From: Pseudomonas psychrophila HA-4
GTDB taxonomy: Bacteria; Pseudomonadota; Gammaproteobacteria; Pseudomonadales; Pseudomonadaceae
Assembly: GCF_000282975.1 (NCBI RefSeq)
Contig: NZ_ALJC01000096.1
Span: 1 to 51,617 of the forward strand
Length of the DNA stretch: 51,617 bases
Direction: 5' to 3'
Shown here: in pieces, positions 1 to 7,618 of the stretch
Layout: each line of letters begins with the position of its first letter
Numbering within the stretch: the stretch's first letter is position 1
Notes under the pieces: generated by a model
The model's database searches: none
Told to the model about the DNA's origin: nothing
The model's input: the letters and a program-made list of their open reading frames with translations, nothing else
Program-made: the position numbers and the translations under genes

Positions 1-51
1 GATCTTTTTGAACCTTAAAAAGATCGCGAGGCACGCTCGCTTTTACAGGGG
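1..51. repeat. Right half of a REP/REPIN-type palindrome
   Basis: The first bases hold a short hairpin (GATCTTTTT...AAAAAGATC) followed by GATCGCGAGGC and GCTCGC. The same words recur at 22026-22060. It looks like the right part of a dispersed Pseudomonas REPIN cut by the window edge. It lies just upstream of the gltR leader. Confidence 0.5.
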
Positions 52-66
52 GAGTCTTTCGTCCAT

Positions 67-74
67 AACAACAA
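67..74 (+). promoter_or_regulatory. Putative Hfq/Crc (CA) motif before gltR
   Basis: AACAACAA lies directly before the ribosome-binding AAGG (77-80) of gltR. It fits the AANAANAA consensus recognised on mRNA by Hfq with Crc in pseudomonads. Translational repression during growth on preferred carbon sources is inferred. Confidence 0.55.
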
Positions 75-90
75 GTAAGGATCAATACCT

Positions 91-822
91 GTGACCACAT
101 CCGGCAAATCCATTTTGCTGGTCGACGATGACCAGGACATTCGTGAGCTTCTCGATATTTATCTCACCCGTGCTGGTTTTCAGGTGCGTACGGTGGGTGA
201 TGGGGCAGGTTTTCGACAGGCACTCGGTGCGGCTTCGAGTGATTTATTGATCCTCGATGTGATGTTGCCCGACGAAGACGGCTTTAGCCTGTGTCGCTGG
301 GTGCGGCAACACCCGCGTTTCGCGCAGACGCCCATCATCATGCTTACCGCCAGCTCCGACGAAGCCGACCGTGTGATCGGCCTAGAACTGGGCGCTGACG
401 ATTACCTGGGCAAGCCTTTCAGCCCCCGTGAACTTCAGGCGCGTATCAAGGCATTGCTGCGTCGCGCACAATTTTCCAGTGCGGGGGCCGGTAACGAAAT
501 CATGGCCTTCGACGAATGGCGGCTTAATACCGTTACCCATCGCCTGTTTCATATCGATGGCGAAGAGGTGATTTTGTCCGGGGCCGACTTTGCGCTGCTC
601 AAACTGTTTTTGGATAACCCGCAACATATCCTTGATCGCGACACGATTGGCAACGCGACCCGTGGGCGCGATCTGATGCCGCTCGATCGTATTGTCGACA
701 TGGCTGTTAGCCGTTTACGGCAACGCCTGCGCGACACCGATAAGCCGCCGCGACTTATCCGCACCATCCGTGGCAGTGGTTATCAGTTGGCGGCTCAGGT
801 CACGGTCGGAAATGGTCATTAA
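91..822 (+). CDS. gltR: Glucose-responsive response regulator GltR
   Basis: OmpR-family response regulator of 243 residues with GTG start, preceded by AAGG. The N-terminal receiver domain (about 5-120) has the acidic pocket VDDD (11-14), the phospho-acceptor Asp56 in LLILDVMLP, and the conserved Lys in LGKPF. A winged-helix DNA-binding domain follows (about 135-235), ending in the typical IRTIRGSGYQL. In P. aeruginosa GltR works with GtrS to control glucose transport and catabolic genes. Here its stop overlaps the gtrS start by 11 bases, so the two are translationally coupled, and the gts transporter operon lies just downstream. The identification rests on domain type plus exact synteny. Confidence 0.93.
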   Translation: MTTSGKSILLVDDDQDIRELLDIYLTRAGFQVRTVGDGAGFRQALGAASSDLLILDVMLPDEDGFSLCRWVRQHPRFAQTPIIMLTASSDEADRVIGLELGADDYLGKPFSPRELQARIKALLRRAQFSSAGAGNEIMAFDEWRLNTVTHRLFHIDGEEVILSGADFALLKLFLDNPQHILDRDTIGNATRGRDLMPLDRIVDMAVSRLRQRLRDTDKPPRLIRTIRGSGYQLAAQVTVGNGH

Positions 823-2272
823 GGTCCTGCGCAAAATTCGTCTGCCCCGTTCATTGCTCGGTCGGATGTTGCTACTGACCTTGCTTGCCATTTTGCTGGC
901 GCAGACCCTGTCGAGTGCTATCTGGCTGTCGCAACTGCGCACTACGCAGCTTGAGGGGCTGGTGAACAGTGCTCGCAGCATGGCGCATTCGATGAATGCG
1001 ACGGTGACGTACTTGCGCTCCTTGCCGTTGGCGTATCGCCCGCTGGTGCTGGATCAGATGCGCAGCATGGGCGGCACGCGCTTTGTCGTGAGCCTCAATG
1101 ACAGGCCGCTCGAAATGCAGGTGCTGGAGCCGACCCCACGTAAACAGGCGGTGATGGACGCCGTCGATCAAGTCTTGCGCCAGTCGTTGGGGCCGGATGT
1201 CGACTTGTCGGTTAAATTCGTCGGCCCCCAAGACCTGCGTATCTTCAACGCGGGCCTTAAGCTCGACGAACTGCCGCGCTCCTGGGCACATTTCGCCTTA
1301 ACCCTCGAGCCCGTCAACCCGCCCGTGCTGGTGACCCAGATCAAGATGGCCCAAGGGGAGTGGTTGTACATCGCCTCGCTGTTGCCGCAGCCCTACACCA
1401 GCCTTGAAGAAGAGGGGCTGCCAGCGTTGCAGGTGTGGTTTATCGTGCTCAGTAGCATCTTTTTGCTGTTGTTCATTGGCTTGTTGGTTCACTGGCAAAG
1501 CCGCCCGCTCAAGCGTCTGGCCAAGGCTGCGCGCGACATGTCATTGGGGGAGGACGATGTGCAGCCCGTGGAAATCGCAGGCGGCAGTGAAGTGGTTGAA
1601 GTCGGGCGAGCCTTGAACACCATGCGTGCCCGCATCAGCCGTTACCTCACTGAGCGGGGGCAATTGTTCAGTGCTATTTCCCATGACTTGCGCACGCCCA
1701 TCACTCGCTTGCGGCTGCGGGTTGAACTGCTGGATGACGAACAGTTGCAGTACAAGTTTGGTCGCGACCTGGATGAGCTTGAAATGCTGGTCAAAGGCGC
1801 CTTGCAGTGCGTCAAAGACACCGATATTCACGAGAACATTGAGCCGGTGGACTTGAATACGCTGCTTGATTGTCTGATCGAGCCTTACTTGCTTGGGCAA
1901 GGCAATGGCCGTGTGACATTGCAGGGGCGGGCCGTCAGCACCTACTCAGGCAAGTCGCTGGCCTTGCGTCGCTGTATGGGCAACCTGATTGATAACGCCC
2001 TTAAGTATGGTAAATACGCGCACCTGCGCATTGAAGACAATAAACATGCCTTTACCCTGACTGTGGACGATGAGGGGCCGGGCGTCCCTGAACAGCGCCT
2101 GGAGCAGGTTTTCGAACCCCATTTTCGTCTGGCCGGGCAACAGCAGGGCTACGGCCTTGGCTTGGGTATTGCGCGCAGCATTGCTCACAGTCACGGCGGT
2201 GAAGTGAGTTTGCAAAACCTGCGCACAGGTGGTTTGCGGGTCACTTTGTACTTGCCGCGAAATGTCGACTGA
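812..2272 (+). CDS. gtrS: Sensor histidine kinase GtrS
   Basis: Inner-membrane sensor kinase of 486 residues. I chose ATG 812 (MVIKVLRKIRL) because it overlaps the gltR stop; the frame is open further upstream, but that part would lie inside gltR. Two membrane segments (about 12-40 and 206-228) flank a periplasmic sensing domain. They are followed by a HAMP linker, a HisKA domain with phospho-accepting His291 in SHDLRTP, and a HATPase domain (N box DNALKYG, G1 DDEGPGVP, G2 GLGLGIA). The P. aeruginosa homologue senses 2-ketogluconate and 6-phosphogluconate and phosphorylates GltR. Its 3' end overlaps the convergent AP2-like gene by 32 bases. Confidence 0.92.
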   Translation: MVIKVLRKIRLPRSLLGRMLLLTLLAILLAQTLSSAIWLSQLRTTQLEGLVNSARSMAHSMNATVTYLRSLPLAYRPLVLDQMRSMGGTRFVVSLNDRPLEMQVLEPTPRKQAVMDAVDQVLRQSLGPDVDLSVKFVGPQDLRIFNAGLKLDELPRSWAHFALTLEPVNPPVLVTQIKMAQGEWLYIASLLPQPYTSLEEEGLPALQVWFIVLSSIFLLLFIGLLVHWQSRPLKRLAKAARDMSLGEDDVQPVEIAGGSEVVEVGRALNTMRARISRYLTERGQLFSAISHDLRTPITRLRLRVELLDDEQLQYKFGRDLDELEMLVKGALQCVKDTDIHENIEPVDLNTLLDCLIEPYLLGQGNGRVTLQGRAVSTYSGKSLALRRCMGNLIDNALKYGKYAHLRIEDNKHAFTLTVDDEGPGVPEQRLEQVFEPHFRLAGQQQGYGLGLGIARSIAHSHGGEVSLQNLRTGGLRVTLYLPRNVD

Positions 2273-2888
2273 TTGACAGGCTGGCTTGCTCGGCACTGAT
2301 GGGCAGCACCTGCTCTTGATGCGGGTTTGCGACCTCTTCGACGGCAGGCTTCAAGTCACGGGTTTTATGCATCGCCGCCTTGATGCGGTTTTCACGCACG
2401 CGGCGACTGGTTTGGCTGAAGTGCAACTGCAGCTTCTCCATGGCCACGTCATACGGGTCGTTGCACAGCGTTAATTGCCGCTCGCGTTCCAGCAAAGCCA
2501 TCTGCTTTGCCTCGTCTTCACCGTAGCGATCAATTCGAAAGCTCTTGCTCAGGTTGTAGCCATAGATGCGCGTCGTTGCGCGCCAATAATCGATCTGGTT
2601 GGACTGGACGCGATACACCCCTGCGTGACCGCTGGTGTTGTTAGGCATTAGGCGCTGGCGGCTTGCATAGGTGAAAGACAACGGCATTTTCAGTACCAGT
2701 TGATTGCGCATGGTTTCAGCGGCTTCCAGGGCCGCGAGTTCACCGCCGTACTCGACAAAGTCAAAAACTTGAGCGTGCACTTTTCCTGAATGTTGAAGAT
2801 CAATTTTCCAGGCGTAGGATCGACCGTTCTTATCTTTAACGGGGTAAATAAAACAATGAGGGCGAGTCGTTAGATTGCGTTCTGACAT
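2241..2888 (-). CDS. Free-standing protein with two AP2-like repeats
   Basis: A 215-residue soluble protein with no signal or membrane segment. Residues about 83-139 read as an AP2 domain: NTSGHAGVYR, then YWRAT, SFRIDRYGEDEA and RERQL, which is the bacterial/phage AP2 pattern. Residues about 24-62 look like a second, degenerate copy (YAWKIDL, FVEYGGELAALEAAETMR). The C-terminal third is charged and low in motifs. AP2 domains bind DNA in plant factors and phage homing endonucleases, but no HNH or other nuclease motif is visible here. The start is supported by AGGAG 9 bases upstream. It sits between gtrS and gtsA on the opposite strand. The domain call is good; the role is unknown. Confidence 0.75.
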   Translation of the reverse strand: MSERNLTTRPHCFIYPVKDKNGRSYAWKIDLQHSGKVHAQVFDFVEYGGELAALEAAETMRNQLVLKMPLSFTYASRQRLMPNNTSGHAGVYRVQSNQIDYWRATTRIYGYNLSKSFRIDRYGEDEAKQMALLERERQLTLCNDPYDVAMEKLQLHFSQTSRRVRENRIKAAMHKTRDLKPAVEEVANPHQEQVLPISAEQASLSISRHFAASTK

Positions 2889-3105
2889 GGGTCATATCTC
2901 CTGAAGGGTGTCGGCATCCGTTCTTTTATCGTGACGATGAGAAGCAGACTCGCTGAAGTTATTTGCGGGTACAACGTGGGAAAACGACTTCGGGATGCGT
3001 CCTACAGTCAACGCGGAAAATGCCTCATGAGTCAGTGAGTTCAATGATGAGGGCGCATAGGGATAATGACGTTGGCCATACTGAAATATTGCCGCAAGTG
3101 TCTAA

Positions 3106-3123
3106 TGTCACCGGTTGGTGACA
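3106..3123. promoter_or_regulatory. Perfect inverted repeat, candidate operator of the gts operon
   Basis: TGTCACCGGTTGGTGACA has two perfect 7-base arms around GGTT. It sits about 105 bases before gtsA and about 40 bases upstream of the likely -10. Such placement suits an activator or repressor dimer. GltR is the obvious candidate from context, but no binding motif was tested. Confidence 0.4.
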
Positions 3124-3206
3124 TATGAACATCTGTTCGTTACTTGGGCCCCGTGGGGCGTGGATACACTCTTTAGCAGCGCAAGCAAAAAGACTTGCAC
3201 AGCTAT

Positions 3207-3214
3207 AACAACAA
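3207..3214 (+). promoter_or_regulatory. Putative Hfq/Crc (CA) motif at the gtsA ribosome-binding site
   Basis: AACAACAA runs straight into the AAAGG Shine-Dalgarno sequence of gtsA, matching AANAANAA. Repression by Hfq/Crc is inferred from the motif and its position. Confidence 0.6.
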
Positions 3215-3227
3215 TAAAGGTCTTCAC

Positions 3228-4514
3228 ATGAATTCATTCAATCGCCTCGCCGTTGTCATATCTCTCGCCACTCTTTTCCCTCTGAATACTTATGCTGCTG
3301 ACTCCAAAGGGACGGTTGAAGTGGTGCATTGGTGGACGTCCGGTGGCGAAAAAGCCGCCGTGGATGTGCTCAAGGCCCAAGTCGAGAAAGACGGCTTTAC
3401 CTGGAAAGACGGCGCAGTTGCCGGTGGTGGTGGCGCTACCGCGATGACCGTGCTGAAAAGCCGTGCGGTTGCTGGCAACCCGCCTGGTATGGCGCAGATC
3501 AAAGGTCCGGACATCCAAGAGTGGGCCTCAACCGGGCTGCTAGACACTGACGTTCTGAAGACTGTTGCCAAAGAAGAGAAGTGGGACAGCCTGCTCGACA
3601 AGAAAGTCTCCGATACCGTGAAGTACCAGGGTGACTATGTGGCTGTGCCGGTGAACATTCACCGTGTGAACTGGCTGTGGATCAACCCGCAAGTATTTAA
3701 AAAAGCTGGCATCGAAAAACCACCTACCACACTTGAAGAATTTTACGCGGCCGGTGACAAGCTCAAGGCTGCGGGTTTCATTGCGCTCGCGCACGGTGGA
3801 CAGCCTTGGCAGGACAGTACCGTTTTTGAAACCGTGGTGCTTTCAGTCATGGGGGTTGATGGTTACAAGAAGGCCATGGTTGACCTCGATGACGCGACCC
3901 TGACGGGCCCTGAAATGGTCAAAGCGCTGACTGAACTGAAGAAAGTGGCGACCTACATGGACGTCGACGGTAAAGGTCAGGACTGGAACCTCGAAGCTGC
4001 CAAGGTTATCAATGGCAAGGCCGGCATGCAGATTATGGGTGACTGGGCCAAGAGCGAATGGACTGCTGCCAAGAAGATCGCAGGCAAGGACTACGAGTGT
4101 GTAGCGTTTCCGGGCACCGACAAAGCCTTTACCTACAACATCGACTCCCTAGCGGTGTTCAAGGTGAAAGACGAGGGCACCAAGGCCGGTCAACAGGACA
4201 TTGCCAAGGTGGCGCTGGGTGAAGACTTCCAGAAAGTTTTCAGCATCAACAAGGGCTCAATTCCGGTTCGCAACGACATGTTGAACAACATGGAGAAGCT
4301 CGGCTTTGACGCGTGTGCCCAAGCCTCGGCCAAGGACTTCCTGGCAGACGCCAAGTCCGGTGGCCTACAGCCAAGCATGGCGCACAACATGGCGACCACG
4401 CTGGCCGTGCAGGGGGCGTTCTTTGACGTAATCACCAATTACATCAACGACCCTAAAGCCGACCCGGCCGACACCGCCAAAAAACTTGGCGCAGCGATCA
4501 AGTCCGCTAAGTAG
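3228..4514 (+). CDS. gtsA: Glucose ABC transporter, periplasmic sugar-binding protein
   Basis: Family 1 extracellular solute-binding protein of 428 residues. ATG 3228 is chosen for the AAAGG 8 bases upstream and because it opens a clean signal peptide ([10 protein letters not shown]... to about residue 22, TYAAD). The mature part starts [14 protein letters not shown], the usual start of glucose/mannose-binding proteins. It delivers glucose to the GtsBC permease in the periplasm. It heads the gts operon. A hairpin-rich gap of 105 bases separates it from gtsB, which may raise its level over the membrane subunits. Confidence 0.93.
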   Translation: MNSFNRLAVVISLATLFPLNTYAADSKGTVEVVHWWTSGGEKAAVDVLKAQVEKDGFTWKDGAVAGGGGATAMTVLKSRAVAGNPPGMAQIKGPDIQEWASTGLLDTDVLKTVAKEEKWDSLLDKKVSDTVKYQGDYVAVPVNIHRVNWLWINPQVFKKAGIEKPPTTLEEFYAAGDKLKAAGFIALAHGGQPWQDSTVFETVVLSVMGVDGYKKAMVDLDDATLTGPEMVKALTELKKVATYMDVDGKGQDWNLEAAKVINGKAGMQIMGDWAKSEWTAAKKIAGKDYECVAFPGTDKAFTYNIDSLAVFKVKDEGTKAGQQDIAKVALGEDFQKVFSINKGSIPVRNDMLNNMEKLGFDACAQASAKDFLADAKSGGLQPSMAHNMATTLAVQGAFFDVITNYINDPKADPADTAKKLGAAIKSAK

Positions 4515-4525
4515 GCGCGTACGCG

Positions 4526-4585
4526 AGCTTCAAGCTTCAAGCTTCAAGCCAGGCAGCTTGTCGCTTGAAGCTTGCGACTTGCAGC
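4526..4585. repeat. Intercistronic GCTTCAAGC inverted-repeat cluster
   Basis: Three direct GCTTCAA units are followed by inverted copies. AGCTTCAAGC (4540-4549) pairs with GCTTGAAGCT (4563-4572), and outer arms extend the stem. No U-tract follows, so it is more likely an mRNA-stabilising or partial-termination hairpin between gtsA and gtsB than a full terminator. Confidence 0.6.
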
Positions 4586-4619
4586 TGAATTCCATCTTTT
4601 CCTTGCTCGGGTTCTCTCC

Positions 4620-5528
4620 ATGAGTTCTGTTGCTGCGTTCAGGAAAGTCTCGCCCTTCGATGCCTTGCAGCGCTGGCTACCAAAATTGGTACTGGCGCCC
4701 AGCATGTTCATCGTTCTGGTTGGCTTCTATGGCTACATCCTGTGGACGTTTGTTCTGTCGTTCACCAACTCGACGTTTTTGCCGACTTACCAGTGGGTAG
4801 GCCTGGCGCAATATCAGCGTTTGTTCGACAACGACCGCTGGTGGGTGGCGAGTAAAAACCTGGCTGTATTCGGCAGCATGTTTATCGGTATCACCCTGGT
4901 GATTGGCGTAACGCTGGCGGTATTTCTCGACCAGCGCATCCGTCGCGAAGGGTTTATTCGCACAATTTACCTGTACCCGATGGCGCTCTCGATGATCGTC
5001 ACCGGTACCGCTTGGAAGTGGCTGCTCAACCCCGGTATGGGGTTGGACAAGCTACTGCGTGACTGGGGTTGGGAGGGGTTTCGCCTGGACTGGCTGGTCG
5101 ACCCTGATCGTGTGGTGTATTGCTTGGTTATCGCGGCTGTCTGGCAAGCCTCGGGCTTTATCATGGCGATGTTCCTTGCAGGCCTTCGCGGGGTTGATCA
5201 ATCGATCATTCGTGCAGCCCAGATCGATGGGGCGAGCTTGCCGCGCATCTACTGGAAAGTGGTGCTACCAAGCCTGCGCCCAGTGTTCTTTAGCGCCGTG
5301 ATGATTCTGGCGCACATCGCGATCAAGAGTTTTGACTTAGTGGCGGCGATGACAGCCGGCGGTCCGGGCTATTCGTCCGATCTGCCTGCCATGTTCATGT
5401 ATTCCTTCACCTTCAGCCGCGGTCAGATGGGCGTGGGTTCGGCCAGTGCGATTCTAATGCTCGGTGCGATTCTTGCGATCATCGTGCCTTACCTGTACTC
5501 CGAGCTAAGGAGCAAGCGCAATGAATAG
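4620..5528 (+). CDS. gtsB: Glucose ABC transporter, permease subunit 1
   Basis: MalF/UgpA-type permease of 302 residues. ATG 4620 (MSSVAAFRKV) is preferred over earlier non-ATG starts in the same frame, which would read into the repeat hairpin. About six membrane segments are visible. The cytoplasmic EAA-type loop that docks the ATPase is near residues 200-222 (IIRAAQIDGASLPRIYWKVV). The stop overlaps the start of gtsC by 8 bases, so the two permease subunits are coupled and form the heterodimeric channel. Confidence 0.92.
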   Translation: MSSVAAFRKVSPFDALQRWLPKLVLAPSMFIVLVGFYGYILWTFVLSFTNSTFLPTYQWVGLAQYQRLFDNDRWWVASKNLAVFGSMFIGITLVIGVTLAVFLDQRIRREGFIRTIYLYPMALSMIVTGTAWKWLLNPGMGLDKLLRDWGWEGFRLDWLVDPDRVVYCLVIAAVWQASGFIMAMFLAGLRGVDQSIIRAAQIDGASLPRIYWKVVLPSLRPVFFSAVMILAHIAIKSFDLVAAMTAGGPGYSSDLPAMFMYSFTFSRGQMGVGSASAILMLGAILAIIVPYLYSELRSKRNE

Positions 5529-6366
5529 TCTTGCCGGCAAACGCTCAATTAGCCTGAGCCGCATCGCAATTTATGCGGTGCTTATCTTCGCTGTACTGCT
5601 GTATCTGGTGCCCTTGGTGGTGATGCTGTTGACCAGCTTCAAAACCCCGGAAGACATCAGCACCGGTAACTTGCTGAGCTGGCCAACCGTGGTCACCGGC
5701 ATAGGCTGGGTCAAGGCCTGGGCCACGGTCGACGGTTACTTCTGGAACTCGATCAAGATCACCGTCCCGGCGGTGTTGGCTTCCACCGCCATTGGCGCGT
5801 TGAACGGCTATGTGTTGTCGATGTGGCGTTTTCGCGGTTCGCAGCTGTTCTTTGGTCTGTTGCTGTTTGGCTGCTTCCTGCCGTTTCAGACTGTACTGCT
5901 GCCTGCCTCGTTTACCTTGGGCAAGATGGGCCTTGCCAGCACCACCACTGGCTTGGTGTTCGTGCACATCGTCTACGGCCTGGCGTTTACTACACTGTTC
6001 TTTCGCAACTACTACGTCAGCATCCCCGATGCGCTGGTGAAGGCAGCACGCTTGGATGGAGCGGGTTTCTTTACCATCTTTCGTTTGATCATTCTGCCGA
6101 TGTCGACCCCGATCATCATGGTTTGCCTGATTTGGCAGTTCACCCAGATTTGGAATGACTTCCTCTTCGGCGTGGTGTTTTCCAGTGGTGATTCGCAGCC
6201 CATTACCGTGGCGCTGAACAACCTGGTGAACACCAGCACCGGGGTCAAGGAATACAACGTTGATATGGCAGCGGCGATGATCGCCGGGCTGCCGACCCTG
6301 CTGGTCTATGTGGTCGCAGGCAAGTATTTCGTGCGCGGCCTGACGGCCGGCGCGGTCAAGGGGTAA
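5521..6366 (+). CDS. gtsC: Glucose ABC transporter, permease subunit 2
   Basis: MalG/UgpE-type permease of 281 residues and partner of GtsB. Six membrane segments are predicted from hydrophobicity. The EAA loop reads DALVKAARLDGAGFFTIFRL. The start ATG lies inside the end of gtsB, preceded by AAGGAG at 5509-5514. The C-terminus (YFVRGLTAGAVKG) is the usual end for this family. The ATPase gene follows after only 2 bases. Confidence 0.92.
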   Translation: MNSLAGKRSISLSRIAIYAVLIFAVLLYLVPLVVMLLTSFKTPEDISTGNLLSWPTVVTGIGWVKAWATVDGYFWNSIKITVPAVLASTAIGALNGYVLSMWRFRGSQLFFGLLLFGCFLPFQTVLLPASFTLGKMGLASTTTGLVFVHIVYGLAFTTLFFRNYYVSIPDALVKAARLDGAGFFTIFRLIILPMSTPIIMVCLIWQFTQIWNDFLFGVVFSSGDSQPITVALNNLVNTSTGVKEYNVDMAAAMIAGLPTLLVYVVAGKYFVRGLTAGAVKG

Positions 6367-6368
6367 TC

Positions 6369-7529
6369 ATGGCAACGCTTGAGCTTCGTAACGTAAATAA
6401 GACCTATGGTGCTGGCCTGCCGGACACCCTGAAAAACATCGAACTGTCGATCAAGGACGGCGAATTCCTGATCTTGGTAGGGCCTTCGGGCTGCGGCAAG
6501 TCGACACTGATGAACTGTATTGCGGGTCTGGAGAACATCACCGGCGGCGCGATCATGATTGGTGATGAAGACGTCAGCGGTATGAGCCCCAAGGACCGTG
6601 ACATCGCCATGGTGTTCCAGTCCTACGCGTTGTACCCGACGATGAGCGTGCGCGAGAACATCGAGTTTGGCCTCAAGATCCGCAAGATGGCGCAGTCGGC
6701 CATTGATGAGGAAGTCGCGCGGGTTGCCAAACTGCTACAGATCGAACATTTGCTCAACCGCAAGCCAGGCCAGTTGTCTGGCGGACAGCAACAGCGTGTT
6801 GCGATGGGCCGAGCGTTGGCACGTCGACCAAAAATCTACCTGTTCGACGAACCGTTATCCAACCTCGACGCTAAGCTGCGGGTCGAGATGCGTACCGAAA
6901 TGAAGCTGATGCACCAGCGCTTGAAAACCACCACCGTCTACGTGACCCACGATCAGATCGAGGCCATGACCTTGGGCGACAAAGTGGCGGTCATGAAAGA
7001 CGGGATCATCCAACAGTTCGGTACGCCAAAGCAGATCTACAACGATCCGGCCAACCTGTTTGTTGCAAGCTTTATCGGTTCGCCGCCAATGAACTTCATA
7101 CCCCTGCGATTGCAACGTAAGGACGGCCGTCTCGTGGCGCTGCTGGACAGTGGCCAAGCGCGCTGTGAGTTGCCGATGAGCATGATCGACGCCGGCCTTG
7201 AAGACCGTGAGGTGATCTTGGGTCTGCGTCCGGAGCAAATCGTCCTGGCCTCGGCCGAGGTCACGGGCGCGCCGACCCTTCGCGCTGATGTTCAAGTAAC
7301 CGAACCGACAGGTCCGGACACCTTGGTGTTTGTTCAGTTGAACGGCACCAAAGTGTGTTGCCGCCTGGCGCCCGATGTTGCACCGCAAGTGGGCGAGGCT
7401 CTGAACCTGCAATTCGACCCGGCCAAAGTGTTGCTGTTCGACGCGCAAACCGGTGAGCGCTTGGGCACAGTCACGTCGTTGCCGGCACAGGACCGGGCTG
7501 ACAACGTCGCCCAATTCAAAGGACGCTGA
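6369..7529 (+). CDS. gtsD: Glucose ABC transporter, ATP-binding subunit
   Basis: MalK/UgpC-type ATPase of 386 residues. Walker A is GPSGCGKST (about 38-46), the Q-loop FQSYALYP, the signature LSGGQQQR, Walker B IYLFDEP with D-loop SNLDAKLR, and the switch His is in VTHDQ. The C-terminal third is the OB/TOBE regulatory domain typical of sugar importers. It powers GtsBC on the cytoplasmic face. A short hairpin (7530-7550) separates it from oprB, so the operon may continue through the porin gene. Confidence 0.93.
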   Translation: MATLELRNVNKTYGAGLPDTLKNIELSIKDGEFLILVGPSGCGKSTLMNCIAGLENITGGAIMIGDEDVSGMSPKDRDIAMVFQSYALYPTMSVRENIEFGLKIRKMAQSAIDEEVARVAKLLQIEHLLNRKPGQLSGGQQQRVAMGRALARRPKIYLFDEPLSNLDAKLRVEMRTEMKLMHQRLKTTTVYVTHDQIEAMTLGDKVAVMKDGIIQQFGTPKQIYNDPANLFVASFIGSPPMNFIPLRLQRKDGRLVALLDSGQARCELPMSMIDAGLEDREVILGLRPEQIVLASAEVTGAPTLRADVQVTEPTGPDTLVFVQLNGTKVCCRLAPDVAPQVGEALNLQFDPAKVLLFDAQTGERLGTVTSLPAQDRADNVAQFKGR

Positions 7530-7550
7530 ATCTTCCTTTTGGGGAAGGAT
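7530..7550 (+). other. Intercistronic hairpin between gtsD and oprB
   Basis: ATCTTCC and GGAAGGAT pair around a short loop right after the gtsD stop. There is no clear U-tract, so it is more likely an RNA-processing or stability hairpin than a strong terminator. Confidence 0.35.
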
Positions 7551-7591
7551 GTTTCGGATAAAGCAGTAAACCGCGTTAGACAAAAATAGTT

Positions 7592-7599
7592 AATAACAA
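7592..7599 (+). promoter_or_regulatory. Putative Hfq/Crc (CA) motif before oprB
   Basis: AATAACAA sits just upstream of the GAGG ribosome-binding site of oprB and fits AANAANAA. Confidence 0.55.
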
Positions 7600-7618
7600 T
7601 AAAGACGAGGATGTAGGG

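Larger units (their letters stand above)
2889..3227. other. Promoter region between the AP2-like gene and gtsA
   Basis: About 340 bases without a gene, carrying divergent promoters. It holds a perfect inverted repeat at 3106-3123, a possible -10 hexamer (TACACT, near 3165) for gtsA, and a CA motif at 3207-3214. I see no small ORF worth calling. Confidence 0.6.
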
